Of a DNA stretch of 64,000 bases, positions 37,032 through 48,367 are shown piece by piece. The stretch's first letter is position 1; every line of letters begins with the position of its first letter. A program made the position numbers and the translations under genes. The notes beneath the pieces are model-generated. The model saw nothing but the letters and a program-made list of their open reading frames with translations. It searched no databases and was not told the DNA's origin. Origin of the DNA: Ulva prolifera (taxonomy: Eukaryota; Chlorophyta; Ulvophyceae; Ulvales; Ulvaceae). The stretch lies in the NCBI GenBank assembly GCA_023078555.1, contig CM041203.1, forward strand, positions 329,481 through 393,480. The letters are read 5' to 3'.

Positions 37032-37264
37032 TGTCATGCACAGTGTTACATGACACGTGTCATGGTCAAGCAAGCTAGGCAAAGTGGTGGCTAGCGGGGG
37101 TCAAGTGTCATCCCTTACGGTGACCTGGCGTAAGCCGTGTCATCGGGTGTCACGCCCGTGGGCTGTGCGATGCGGGTCACAGCCAGCGCGGACATTAGCT
37201 TTATATGTCCGCGTGTGCCTTTAAGGACCGTGGCTTATTCTTGCTCTTTTTGCTGTGTGTTACA
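37032..37264 (+). repeat. 3' LTR of chromovirus
   Basis: 233 bp, two differences from the 5' LTR by eye; a purine run (CCGGGGGAGCTC) lies just upstream. Confidence 0.95.
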
Positions 37265-37880
37265 AAGACCTGCCATTCCCGACCTCCGGCAATGCCTCTG
37301 CCGTTTCTGAGTTCCGGCGATTCCACGCCGACGCGTTATCGCGAGCCCACGCTGCCTTAGAAGAAGATGCTGAGCGCCGCCATGCGCGATCAACCCCAAA
37401 ACCCTCTCGATTGCCTGCTTTTAAAGCTGGTGATTTTGTACTTGTATCTATTGAGCACTTGCCACGTGATGTTTTGCAGACAAAGTTTGAACCCCGATTC
37501 TTAGGACCCTTCAAGATTGTTTCTATGCCCAGACCTTATGTCTATGTAGTTGACTTTAGTGCTAAGTTCCCGCATGCTAGTAATCTAGTGAATGCCGACT
37601 TGCTGCGACCTTATGTGCAGCCGTCTTCAACCGGCCCATAGAGACTCTCGTTTCGCGCGCACGTGCGCGAGGGCGTCCACCTGCTCAAGGACGACCCAGC
37701 TTCCAGTACCGCGTCAGATCCAAAGATCTGGACTCCCACTACGACGTCTGGCTCACTGAGAAGGAGCTCCTCATGAAGCATCCCAACTTGGCTCCTTCCC
37801 TCATTGCTGCCTACGATGCTCGGCACCCAGTCTAGTCGGCACGTTCAGCGAGCGCTGCTCATAGCGCAAGGGGGAGAGGA

Positions 37881-38159
37881 TGAAATGTCTGCCATCGGGA
37901 TGGTTCCCGTAGCCACTGACCATATGTGGCTACCGGGGTGCAGCCTGCACCGGAGCCTGGCTTTATGCAGTAGTACTGCCCTGTCCTGCCCAGGGGTGCC
38001 GCCCAGTACATGAGCTACAATTATGCCTCAGTGGAGTGTGTCTCGTACGTGTGTTCCCGAATCCCGCGTGTAACTGAAGAAGCCCGAAGACCGTGCACCC
38101 GTGCTGTACCCCTGTGTCTCTGAGTGTCTGTCTCTGTCTTGTCCCGTCCCGACAGCTCA
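37881..38159 (+). repeat. 3' LTR of outer Ty3/gypsy element
   Basis: 279 bp, begins TGAAATGTCTGCC and ends GACAGCTCA. It is preceded by the purine tract GGGGGAGAGGA and followed by CTCTG (38160-38164). Confidence 0.92.
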
Positions 38160-38252
38160 CTCTGGACGTTTTTTTCCAGTCTCAGTCAGTCTCGCTCTAG
38201 AGGACTGAATATTAGGGAACTTGCGAGCTTGTTCGGTGTTGGTTGCTTGACT

Positions 38253-38310
38253 CACGTAGGCGTCTGATGACGCCCTTTGTCAAGGCCGAAACATTTTATG
38301 CCGGTCCGTG
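38253..38310 (+). ncRNA. Hammerhead ribozyme, copy 1 (type I, slightly degraded)
   Basis: 58 nt. Stem I: CACG (38253-38256) pairs with CGTG (38307-38310), and GGCGT (38259-38263) pairs with ATGCC (38298-38302, one G-U pair); the internal loop is TA against GGTC. Core box CTGATGA at 38264-38270. Stem II: GCC (38272-38274) pairs with GGC (38284-38286) around CTTTGTCAA, with C facing C at the base. Second core box GAAA at 38288-38291, then a very short stem III. Compared with the 52-kb copy, the stem II closing pair and part of stem III are weakened, so activity may be low. Confidence 0.8.
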
Positions 38311-38360
38311 ATGTTTATTTAATACAGCATCAACCAGTGAACTTTCAACCTCAGTTAGCA

Positions 38361-38778
38361 CAACAATCGCTTGCACCACGACCCTGCCGAGATGAACTGC
38401 TACGGCATTTCCTGTTGGCACAAGATGTGTTCCTCAACCTCGCAATGTACGGCATTCAACATCACTAATCGGAACATGCCGTGATACAGTGTTGGTAGGT
38501 GTTGATCAATGAATGAATTAGATGATGAATTGTATCTTGAATCATTGCATAGCTATTCTGGGCCCCCTGCATGTGGACAGCTCAGGAGCCGTACATGTGT
38601 GGCGTAGCTGAGAACCATCGACGCGCGCAAGACCTTCGTCAGCAAGTAGCAGTGCTACTCTCATGGCCTGCGGTGAAGTGAGGAGTGTCTCAATGTCTCG
38701 CGTGAAATTTGTACGATTGTGACCAATTGTCAGTGATTTGCTGTTAGTGGGATGAGTGCATGGCAGCAGCAGCGAGAC
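38361..38778. other. Short intergenic stretch
   Basis: Begins with the right-hand CAACAATCG duplication (38361-38369). No gene, repeat or regulatory motif recognised in the remainder. It probably holds the 3' end of the coiled-coil gene to its right. Confidence 0.4.
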
Positions 38779-41058
38779 TCATGTATTAACACTTTGCCAA
38801 GGTCCTTGCCTATGCATTCCTTCACCGATCAATCGCATCGCCTGTGTGTTGAGACTATCCATCACTGACACGAGCTGTTGCCGCAGCCGTGCTGATGCTG
38901 CTGCATCAGTGTTTTCAGAATCACGCACAGCCTCAATGACCTGCTTGTACAGCTTGTACTGATTCAAGTAATCTTTTTCCAGTGCCCTTCGTTCTTGCCT
39001 TGCCTGCTTACTGCATGCGTTCTCGGCTGTTCGTGTGACTCCAGCTGTGGCACACCTGCATCAACCCGCATGCCATTATCTGCTGCGAAACCGACAAGAG
39101 CAACTCTGTTACAGCAAATCAAGCTGAGCATGTACCTACAAGGAGTGCCTCAGAACACAAGCATGCTTTGGCACATCTGAATATCGAGCAAGACCATCAT
39201 TGCATTCGCAGAATCCCGAGACAGACACACCTTGCAATTCTGCTAGAAGTGCTATCATCTCGAGCATCGTCAATCGCATCTCCCTTCCGACGTCTGACAT
39301 GTGTTTTTATTGCGACCTGATTTCTGGCTTTAATGGATGTCGCCGCTGCTGCTTCTTGTGCACATATTGTCAACGAAGGAGCTAGAAGTTTCTTGCGTGA
39401 ACCAAAATTTGGTGGTGGCACACTCTCCCTGCTTCCGTCACGGCCCACTCTCCTCGACTGTCCGACCTTGGAACCGTGTTTTGCATCAGGGTTTACCTAA
39501 AGTGCATTGCAGAAGCCAGTCAGAAGTAGTCTTGGCTGCCGCCTGTACACGGAAGCAGCATTCTGTGCATTACACGCTCCGGCTCATGCTTGGGAGCCCA
39601 CCTGTGCAAGATGCACGTGCAGCTGGTTGTGCAGCGTCAATATGCTGTGCAACGTTTCCTGGACACCTTCCTTATCTTTTCGTTCAGCCTCCAAACAATC
39701 CTGCATGACCTTGATGTCGTGCTCTCTAGCCTGCAGCTGTTCAGTGGCATGGTTGGCTTGGGCACATGCTTCTTGCAACTGCTGGGCCAGGGTGCTATCG
39801 TGCAGAGACATGCAGCCTTCCCTAGCCGCCGACGAAGGCACCTTTTCAGCCTGTTTGCAGCATGTTAAGCCTATCTGGCGTTGTGCATCTGCAAGCTGGG
39901 ATCCTAGATCACAAATACGACGTTGTGATGCCTTGGAGTCCTCAGCACTCCGAAATTTTATACACCGTAGCTGCGCACGTAGTTCTCGCAGCTCCTCTAT
40001 GCGATCATGTAATTGTGCGTTCGTGGAGTCCAGTTGCTCCTGCTGGTTTGCAGCTTCACGTGCTTTCTCCTACGTGGCACAAGATGGATTGGCACACCTG
40101 CCAACTCGAGCGCTCCATCAAGAGCAACATAATCACTGTTGCACAGCTGGTGAGGTGCTCTGCTCAGAAGGTGCTTCTTTTGTATCATGCAGGGAATATG
40201 CGTGGGTGTGAAGTTGGCGGACAGCATCCTATCTCACCTCCATCATTGATTGTTGCGCTGAATGCTGCTGACTCATCACATCTTTCATCTGCTGCATAGT
40301 ATGTCGGACATCCACTGCCTGGACTGCTTGCATCTGCAGCGCTTGTGCTTGTTTTCCTGCAGCGTCCAGATCGGCCAGCGCAATGGCCAGCTTTGTTTCC
40401 AGGTCCTTGATTTTCGTAGCCTGATGCTGGCACTGTTTCAATCTATCACTCGCCAAGTTTTCGTATTCGCACAGTTGCCCGGTGATCCTGTCTTTCAGTG
40501 CCTGCAGCGACCTGGACACCAAACAATTCTTGCCGGTCCTTCCTGCTGCCTTGGGTGCGACCAGCACAAATGCGGCACAGGGCCACACTTCAACCTATCT
40601 TCAGCCTCATTCACCTGCTGTTCAGAAGCTTGGAGTTGAGATCTCAAATGCTGCTGAGTGGACATCGACGTCTGCAGCTCACCCTGAGTGCCGATAAAGC
40701 AGTCGCGAAGCTGGCGGCATTCCTCATCAATCAACCTTAGACGGTTCTGTTGGTCAACCTTTTCGCGCAATAGTTCTCGTACAGCTTCCTGTGCCTTCTT
40801 GTTCTCTTTTTGCAAGGTCTCGACATGGGAAGATTGTCTCTCCTCAAGGGTCCTGTTTCTGTCCATCAGCATGCTTTTCTCCGTGTGTGCCCTCGCCAGA
40901 TCCCCTTTGACCACAGTCACTTCATGTTCCACTCGTGTTTTACATTGTTCGCATGTGGCCAACTGGCCTTCCAGAGACTGAGCTTTCCGTTGCAAGCTCA
41001 CCAACGCAGCCCGAAAGGCATCGCTGGGACCATTACCCGAGCCCGATACGAGTGGCAT
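38779..41058 (-). CDS. Long coiled-coil protein, family not recognised
   Basis: Minus-strand multi-exon gene starting at ATG 41058 (MPLVSGSGNGPSDAFRAAL). Exon 1 to about 40610 is almost wholly heptad-patterned (AQSLEGQLATCEQCKTRVEH, then REKVDQQNRLRLIDEECRQL). Following exons continue the pattern: about 40545-40235 (QLCEYENLASDRLKQCQHQA), about 40070-39600 (LAQQLQEACAQANHATEQLQ), a Ser/basic stretch near 39440-39230, and about 39000-38779 (LEKDYLNQYKLYKQVIEAV), which ends the visible frame. A donor-like GTGAAGG near 38830 means it could run further. Estimated at 700-800 residues. Proteins of this build are often golgin, centrosomal or basal-body components; nothing seen distinguishes these. 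Intron ends were not fixed. It is divergent from TRAPPC8, 576 bp away. Confidence 0.7.
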
Positions 41059-41633
41059 GATTCCACTTTAGCGCGTTCGTAATTCCAACCACAGGCTCGG
41101 GGCAACACTCAGCAAGGGCAGGGGCGCTAGCTGCACTACCTAACCATGAACACCTTACACACGCCTCTCTCACTAAGTGGAACTATACCTGCAACACGTA
41201 GCTCAGAGGCAGACCTCATGCGGGCGTGGCTGTACGCAACGCTGCAGCGCTGCCTGAGTGATGCATCTTTCACGTCGAGGGACACGCGCTGAGCAGCGCC
41301 TGGTACAGCCTCAACGACCACTCTGTGCATTTCAATGATAGGCTGTCCTGGTCGCCTATCATGTACCAGCAGGTCTAGCGCAGCAAGTCGCACAGCTCCC
41401 GTCGGTGAAATGGTGTCTTCATTCATGGCACACTTTAGCCACGTACTCCGGCAATACGCTGCAGCGCGCTGCATTGACATGGATCAGCTGAGGTGCCGTC
41501 GAGATGCGCCATGATCGCAATGGCGCCGCAATTACAGCCGTGAGCTCCAGCCTTGCGAGCTCTGATCTAATGATCTATACGCCGTTCTGTGTACTCGCCA
41601 TGCTCTGTAATATGTGACTCATATCGCGTGAAC
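41059..41633. other. Divergent intergenic region between coiled-coil gene and TRAPPC8
   Basis: 575 bp that should hold both promoters. A minus-strand frame at 41480-41136 has a protein-like composition (GAVRLAALDLLVHDRRPGQ) and could be an upstream exon of the coiled-coil gene or a small separate gene. No clear core promoter motif was seen. Confidence 0.35.
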
Positions 41634-44600
41634 ATGTCGGAAAGCGCATCATTCTGCGGACTTGTCAAATCTAGGTTCACACCTGTCATTGCTGTAGAAG
41701 CTTCTCCAGAGGTCCAAAGGACGTGTGGTAAGAATGGCCTGACGCTCGTGGACTTGCTTCGGGCGTGCAGCGAAGGTGCAGGCGTTGGTAGCCAAGGTGA
41801 CCATCATTGAATAGTTCATATCAGCATGGATGTGCATATCAGCATGCCGTCAGATCTCCACCCGCGAGTGATCGTGGCTTTGCCTTAAGATGCTGTTGTG
41901 AGCTTTTCACGAACACCTGCGGTCCATTAGCTCCATGCTGATGAACGAGCAGCCAACATGTTGCAGGCTTCCCGTTTCGTGTGGAAAAGGGGACAATTCG
42001 CGTGGAGGGTGCGTTCAATGTCAGATTCTATGATGCCGGGACGTTGCGCCCCACACCGGTGCCACGAGCCAACGAACACCTGCATCAGACCTGGATGCCG
42101 AGGCTCATGCGTCACCATGGGGATCTCATGGAGAATTTGGCATCGTCAAGCATTTTGGAAGCTGTGTTGAACCGCACAGAAACGTCCCAGGTCACCCCAT
42201 GGTTTACAGAATATACACATGAGGTAAGTCGCAAATATCCCACGTCAAAGTCACATGCAATGGGATCTGTGTGTATGAATGCGCTTTGTCACGTCAAATC
42301 TCGGTCTCTTCATTCCACACTTGTTGCAGTTCATCCGGACGACTCTATTCCAAAGCCATGAAACAGTTGACCAACCTCTAGCAATCATCTACGCCATCAA
42401 TATTCACTCCCCTGAGTACATAGCATCTGCTCTGAGTCTCCTCCGCCCACACCTCCACCCACGTGTGGATGACTTCTCAATTCCTCCGGCCATGGCAAGT
42501 GCCGCAGCGGTGCCATTTTGGGATCCTGACTTCCCGCGACACTTTGTCCTCGTTGCTGATGCACGAGACGGAGGACTGGCCAGCGATGAAATCAATTCCA
42601 AGGCTGACTTGCTAGTCAAAGCTGTGAACTCTGCTATCGCAGGAGGTAGTTCACCTCGGGTGTCCATGCTGACCCTGAACAGCGGCGCGGGGGGCAAAGA
42701 TGAAGCTGGCGCTACCGTAGACTGGGCCAGGCACATGAACAGTACACTTCCCAGTAAAGCAGATAGTACAGAAACCGTTGTTCCTTCAGCTGGGGAGCCA
42801 TTGGAGCGGCCAGCTGTAGCGACTGAGCATGGTGATGCTCGAGGGTGCTGGCTCAGCATGCGGAATCTTGATGACACCCGCACTCTCATTAATGCTGTCA
42901 TCCGTGTGCTCTCCATCTTTATACTGCTGAATGTTGACTAGTTCACATTGATGAAGGAGTCTGGGGAAAGGAACTGAGCTACTTGTGCGCAGTCCTTGCC
43001 ACATAATCATGGTGCTCAGAATGCATGTGTCCTTCTGTCATGGTCAAGATGCGTGTGCTCTTGTTGCATGTACAAGTCGCACAGTAGCTGTTCGCCCTGA
43101 AATAAGCTTGGAACCTGCTGTGGTGCCTCAGACGCTTGGTTCTGCAGAGCAAGGTACTACTGAGAATGTCAACCCGCAGACATGCATGCAGGAGACACGC
43201 TCTGTAATTCAATGGAGCAGCGCATGAGTGCTATTCGCGGGACAGTGCAGCAGCACAGGGGTGGGATTCTGCGGAGCTTCACGAAAGCCGTAGGCCTGTC
43301 CAGCCGTATTGCCCGTGCAAGCAAAGGAGGCCCAGCAGGTGGTGCCGAGCCCACCTTTGGCTACGATTCACCAGAATGCCAGCTGCGGCTGCTCGGCGAC
43401 ATGTACTTTATGATAGGGCAGTATCAGGATGCAGAAGGCTGCTTTGCTGACGCGGCTTCGGAATTCAAGTCTCAAAAAGCTGTTCGACACTGGGCCGCAG
43501 CTCTGGAGGCCTTGGCACTGAGTCGTTTTATGCAGATGGCAGTTCAAGGCTCCATGGCAATGGAACTGTGGCGGTGCGCATCCACCCCGGAAGCATGTCT
43601 ATGCACAAATGACACCTTGTAGGAATTGCCTTTATGCCGCCGCCGCTATCCCCTTTGAATGCCCACGCAATACAGAATTCCATTGCAGGCCAATGGATGA
43701 CGCTTTCAGGGCTTATGCAAGCATTCAGCAAGCCACGTCTAGCCGCATGCCAGGCTCTGCTGTCTTGACAGCACGCTGCGGCCTGTTCTTTGGTGGGCTC
43801 ATGGCTGCTGTTGGGCAGATGGAGGATGCATATGCATGCTACACCCGCGCATCCAACTTTGCAGAGCCCGTCCTGGGTGCCATGCTGCTGGAGCAGGCTG
43901 CCCTTTGCCAGGCTCGCATGGCACCTGCACGCCTACGCAAAGCTGTGCAGTATCTTACCCTGGCTGGAGTACGCTACCAGCATCAGGGACTGCCAGGCCT
44001 TGCGATTGTGTCATTTCGAGCAGTAGCCAGTCACCTGAATTCTCGCTGGCCAGCTGCATCCAGCACTGTGTCTGGTGCCGGCGCGATGGCCTGCCAGGAC
44101 ATGGCGAGGTGGCGAGACGCGGCGTTATACCTGTGTGCAGCGTTGTCGAACCCCACGGCGGTGATTGCAGCTGAGGATGCGGATGGATTTCATTCGTTGC
44201 TGCTGCAGCTTAGGCGAGTGCTTTGTAATGCACGTGATGTTGCAGAGGATCTCCTGCGGGACCCGATGGTATTGGCCCTGAGGGTGCCGCAAGTGGATGA
44301 CTCAGACGTCCCCATGCAGCTGCGCGGCGTTCAGGTATGCGGGCCGCTTCTGTAGTAACACTTATGTTCTGTAATGACACGTGTACACCACAATCTGTCC
44401 AAGGCCAGTGAAGCGGGAGCAGGCAATGCCACTTCAGGGTCTACACTGCTCCACGTTGTGAGTGGCTCTTGTAGGCTGCACCCCGCACGTTGTCGCTGCT
44501 GGCCTATGGCAAGATGTCTCTCTAACGCGTTAGCGGTACATTGGGGCTGCAACGCAGGTTTGCATGCACGGGGATAAGCCGTTTGAAAGTGAAGACGCAA

Positions 44601-47489
44601 ATTTGCACTGGAAGGTGATGGGAGAAGCAGCCGCGCAGAAGCCAAAGCACAAGAGCTTGTTGAGCAGGCCAAAGAGCAAGCACCAGTTCACCATCATGTT
44701 TGCAGATGAACCGCTCCACGTGCATGTCACCATCAGCAATCCACTGCCCGTTGATGTCAGAATTCAGAATTTGCGTCTGGCCTGTTCATCTGTGGAGAAA
44801 GACAATGACAGTACCACGGAAGGGGGCACATTCCCCAGCACGGTCCTGGTGCCAACAGATCTGAGGGACCTCTGCCACAAGTCGGATCAGAGTGCAGATC
44901 TGCTCGTGGCAGAGCCACAGACATTTACACTGGGCGCTAAACGAACTGAGACGCGCGTGCTGCTTGTGCGGCCCACCCATGCTGCTTGGATCTACATTGG
45001 GGGGGTTCGGTGGCAGATCAAGCCAGCTGCAGATATGGCTGCTGCGTCCCACAGCAGCCATGATGGCGTGAAAGATCCACAGTCTCTGCAAGACTTTGAT
45101 CCATCAGATCCTCCAGTTGAGGCTGCATGCATGTTCAAGCCAAGTGTGAAGAGGCTGCGTTATGGCACATCGGAGGAGAGTCGCTTGGCTGGCCAGCGTA
45201 TGCGTGGCATGATGATTGGCGCTGCAGCTCGCAGTGCAGACGCAGCACAACCTCCACGCCTGCACTTCACAGAACGGACATGCCTTGCCTTTAGGGTGCT
45301 GCCACCTGGCCCTCTCGTGATGTTGCGGCCGGCAGAGAGTGTGGGGAGTCTGTCAGTGGAGCCAGTGCCCCGAGAGATTCCAACAAAGGTGTTTGCGTCT
45401 TGGCCATGCCACAAGCGGCCTGTAATGATGCCTGCATCGCTTCTGCACGGCGAGCTTTTGCCACTGGCATTTGTTCTATCGCGTGCACCTGGCTCTTCGC
45501 TACGCAATGTTCGGCTACTGACCACCAATCCTGACATCTCGCTCCAGCCTGAGGTTGACGCTGGTATGTTTTTTGGTCATGACATGTGCAGTTGAGCGTG
45601 CCGCATATCCCGAGTTGTTGCAGTTTTCATGAACACCTATCGCCTGGGTCCCAGGGCCAATACTATCGTAATATGCTTTAGAACCAGTTCTGGCTCTCAT
45701 GTGGTTCTGATGTAGTGCAAGACAATAGCGATCCTGACATTCTTGATGAGCCCAAGCTGTCATTCACCAGGTACATGGCATTTGATGGGGGTCTGGTCCA
45801 TATGTTCTAACGGCAACGTAGCATAGTTCACTGTCATTCATTGCAGGTTGCATTAAATATGGAAATTTTCACAGGATTGTTTGCAGGCAGTGTATCAGGC
45901 TTGTCAGGGCACGAGATGCTGATACACACTGAACGATTCTGGAAACCCACCGCTACCGTACGGCATGTACTGTCAAAATATGAGAGTGACCTGCCGTTGC
46001 AGTCCTTCCCAGTAGACACAGACTCGCTGCAGTGGATGCCTGGAAAGGACTCGATGGAGCATGCAGCACTGTCAATCTGGATGCATCCTCGGAGGCAAGG
46101 TGGGTCAACAAATCTGGCTAGGCTGGATGCTCCTGTTCGTAGTCTTCTGTGTTGCCAAGTAGCATCTCTATGCTGTATCTGAGCGGCTGCAGCGATAGGA
46201 GTAGACACAATTCACCTGCATCCAAATGTGGCTCAGCGTGCTGAGCTTGTTTGTTTGCCGATATCAGACAGGCAGATTTGTGACAGCCTGGTCTCCAGTT
46301 CAGCTATTATCAGGCATCTTCGCAGCATGCCCTACTTTGACATGTCAACCTTACTTTATTCAGCAACCACCCAGCAGTCATGGCAGGCAGTTGACGGTGG
46401 GTGCCAGGTGCAGGTGAGCAATACCTGCGTCTGATGCTGGCATATGAAGATGACCAGGGGGCGTTCCGCATGACGACTTTTGCAGACTCGGTGCATGTTC
46501 GCCCTGCTGTAGTTCATCGTCCTGGCCGCATGCAACCTGTCTTTGGCTCATTGGACCTCTGGACGCTCTCGGTAAAAGTTCATGCAAGTCAAACAATTCT
46601 CGGCCTCTCATCAGTCTTCACACTGCACTTGAAAGATGTCATGTTGCAGTCGCAGGAATGGGAATGCGTGGCTGCAATGGCAAATGATGAGGATCAGCCT
46701 CTGGGCGAGACTACAGTGCGTGTCGATGGGGTCGAGAGCACACCTCTGGACGCAGTGGTGCAGCCAGGTGGTGTTTGTGTGTCACTGCGGCTGCGGCGCA
46801 AGCCAGCGCCTGATGAGGCCAACGCATCGCCTAAAGCGGACCAGTTGCGGCTGCTCATACAATGGGAGCTCCGGAGTGCACATGCATGCCCACATGTCGG
46901 TCTTTTCCGGTGCCAGGGATTGCGGCCGCTAGAGCTCGTGCGGGATTGCGCAGTGAGGATGCGTGTCGAGGCTGATGGCATCGCACCGGGCATGGAGGCT
47001 GTTGTGCTCGACAGTTCAGATGATGGGGGTGGCCATAGAGATGTGCCAGTTGTTCTGCGGTTGTACAATGGGGGCGCGTGTGCTGTCTCACTCTGCATTG
47101 AGTGCGGGGACGTTGCACTCCAGAAACGGGAGTGTGGGGGGGAGCTTGTCGGGCAGGGAGGTAGCGGCAGTACCCACGCGCTGCAGCAGGCAATGCGGCA
47201 TCTGTGGCTTGGTCCAATGCGCCGCCATATCAAGCGACTTGGTCCGCTGGAGGAGCTCACTCTTCATGCGTGTGTGCGTTTGCTGGGGTACGGCCCTGCG
47301 GTTGTGCAAGATTATATTTGCACATGGGAAGCACCGGGGTCTTCCGGTGTCCGCGGAGTGGTTGTTGGAGAGGCGCTGCAGTTTGTTGTGCTGCCTCAGG
47401 AGGAATGCAAACGCACCACCAGCACACAGAAATTGCAGAACTTCGCTGCCGACTGTAGGGATTGTGACACCTGCCACAAGCTGGGGTGA
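41634..47489 (+). CDS. TRAPPC8: TRAPP complex subunit 8 (Trs85 homologue)
   Basis: TRAPPC8 is the subunit specific to TRAPPIII, a Rab1/Ypt1 exchange factor in ER-Golgi traffic and autophagy. Exon 1 starts at ATG 41634 (SRFTPVIAVEASPEVQR). Exon 2, about 41967-42223, ends VTPWFTEYTHE and joins in frame (donor GAG|GTAAGT) to exon 3, 42330-42903 (FIRTTLFQSHETVDQPLA), the conserved TRAPPC8 N-terminal signature. Exon 4, 43192-43573, carries the TPR block (LLGDMYFMIGQYQDAEGCF). Exon 5, 43689-44334, continues it (GAMLLEQAALCQARM). Exon 6, 44558-45563, begins the beta-sandwich region (DEPLHVHVTISNPLPVDVRI). Small exons follow near 45722-45770 and 45847-46099. A last long exon from about 46412 gives the C-terminal beta domain and the stop at 47489. 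Phases agree for exons 2-6. The junctions around 45.7-46.4 kb are not settled. Total length of about 1300-1400 residues fits the family. Confidence 0.88.
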
Positions 47490-48367
47490 GGTAGATCTAT
47501 GTGATATTCAGGCGGGCAATTATTTGGGCACCGATTGCGGCCTTGGTGATGAGCGTGTGCCCGAATGAGTTCTTGCCCAGCCTGCATGTAGAATGAAGGT
47601 GCAAAATTGGTGTGATGGATCAGGAGCTACTTGGGTAATGCACGCTGTTTGTTACGTGAAGACACATGCCCCAACATGAGCATGACTCACACAACCGCAG
47701 TTGGTTTTCCAGCTACGCGTGCGGTTGGACTGCATCCCTGCACGATCCCTGCGGAGCTACCTTCCCTCCGTAATCGTCCATGCAGCACATGTTTCAAGAT
47801 GCGCAGACCCGATGCTCCTGGGCCTTGAAGCACAGCAAAGCCCAACCATAGGATCAGTCATGCTTCGATGAATACCAGATTTCATAATTCAACTCTCGCC
47901 ACTCGCACGCCTCTAGAAGTTGCGTCTCTCGCAGCCACTTTAGCAGAACACGTCCGCCCCCCTAAAAGTCCCACCACGCACCTCTGCCGCCTGCCGCGGC
48001 GGCGCAGCTGCTCTTATGTGCTTGCCGGTGCCGGCGACGTTGGTGTTCATGGCGTCGCCTTTTGAACGTGTCCTTTGATTATAAATGCAAGACAACTTCG
48101 ACCTGTCTCGCCTAAAAACGCCTGTTTTCAAGAGGTCGTATGCTGGATACAACGCTGGCTTTTCCATCAAGGACAGCGGGATCACCACTGGAACCTTGTT
48201 AAGCTGGGACATGACATGACGGGCCACACGAGAGCTGAAAACGTTGTGATTGTCAGTGCAGAATGGCTGCGTGGCACAGCTCGTTAGCGCCGCACCAGTC
48301 ACCAAACCCACGGACTATAAGCGTCGGCCGAACTCAGCATACTCTCCAGAGACACGTCATTGGCACA
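47490..48367. other. Intergenic region TRAPPC8-TRM13
   Basis: About 880 bp. No gene recognised; frames here are short and lack family signatures. It should hold the TRAPPC8 3' UTR and the TRM13 promoter. Confidence 0.5.

Larger units (their letters stand above)
30388..37264 (+). mobile_element. Ty3/gypsy chromovirus, young, hosting two copia solo LTRs
   Basis: 6877 bp with 233-bp LTRs (30388-30620 and 37032-37264; two differences by eye) and the perfect duplication AAGAC (30383-30387, 37265-37269). It is inserted in the integrase region of the outer gypsy element. Primer word TTTGGTATCGGTGAC at 30621. Parts: gag from about 30706, with a coiled-coil start (ELSAGVKDLTAQVSKLSKRF) and a CCHC-like cluster near 32195; protease near 33230 (LWDSGAAHSFIS); reverse transcriptase about 33950-34560 (CVYLDDILIFSR); RNase H about 34790-35150; integrase HHCC about 35650-35780 and core about 35850-36280; chromodomain about 36735-36880 (REYLVHWLGYNECTWE). 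It looks close to whole in pol; gag is interrupted by the two solo LTRs. Confidence 0.95.
9962..38159 (+). mobile_element. Outer Ty3/gypsy-type LTR element (broken, heavily nested)
   Basis: Fossil LTR retrotransposon bounded by LTRs at 9962-10241 and 37881-38159 and a CTCTG target duplication. A tRNA-iMet-type primer site (TGGTATCGATGA) follows the 5' LTR and a purine run (GGGGGAGAGGA) precedes the 3' LTR. Visible parts: a gag-like region about 10560-11750 with a CCHC zinc knuckle (CIRCRQPGHRASEC) near 11595-11640, an integrase-like piece at about 30170-30387, and an integrase C-terminal/chromo-like piece at about 37270-37835. All other elements listed between 12.2 and 37.3 kb lie inside it. 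The LTRs differ at about a dozen sites in 280 bp by eye (about 4%), so it is of moderate age. It is broken, with several breaks. Confidence 0.92.
9919..38360 (+). mobile_element. Hammerhead-bearing short element (E), copy 1, split by a Ty3/gypsy insertion
   Basis: The two pieces 9919-9961 and 38165-38360 (about 240 bp together) line up with an uninterrupted inverse copy at 52041-52274. In that copy GGGCTCTGGACG is continuous; here it is opened exactly at CTCTG by the gypsy element. Order of parts: GATA-like start (CTTATCTCATTATCTTATC), an unannotated middle, the ribozyme at 38253-38310, a TATA-like TATTTAATACAG, and a 3' end near CCTCAGTTAGCA. There is no long open frame, so the element is non-autonomous. 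The 9-bp duplication suggests target-primed or Penelope-like integration rather than LTR integration (5 bp here). Confidence 0.75.
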
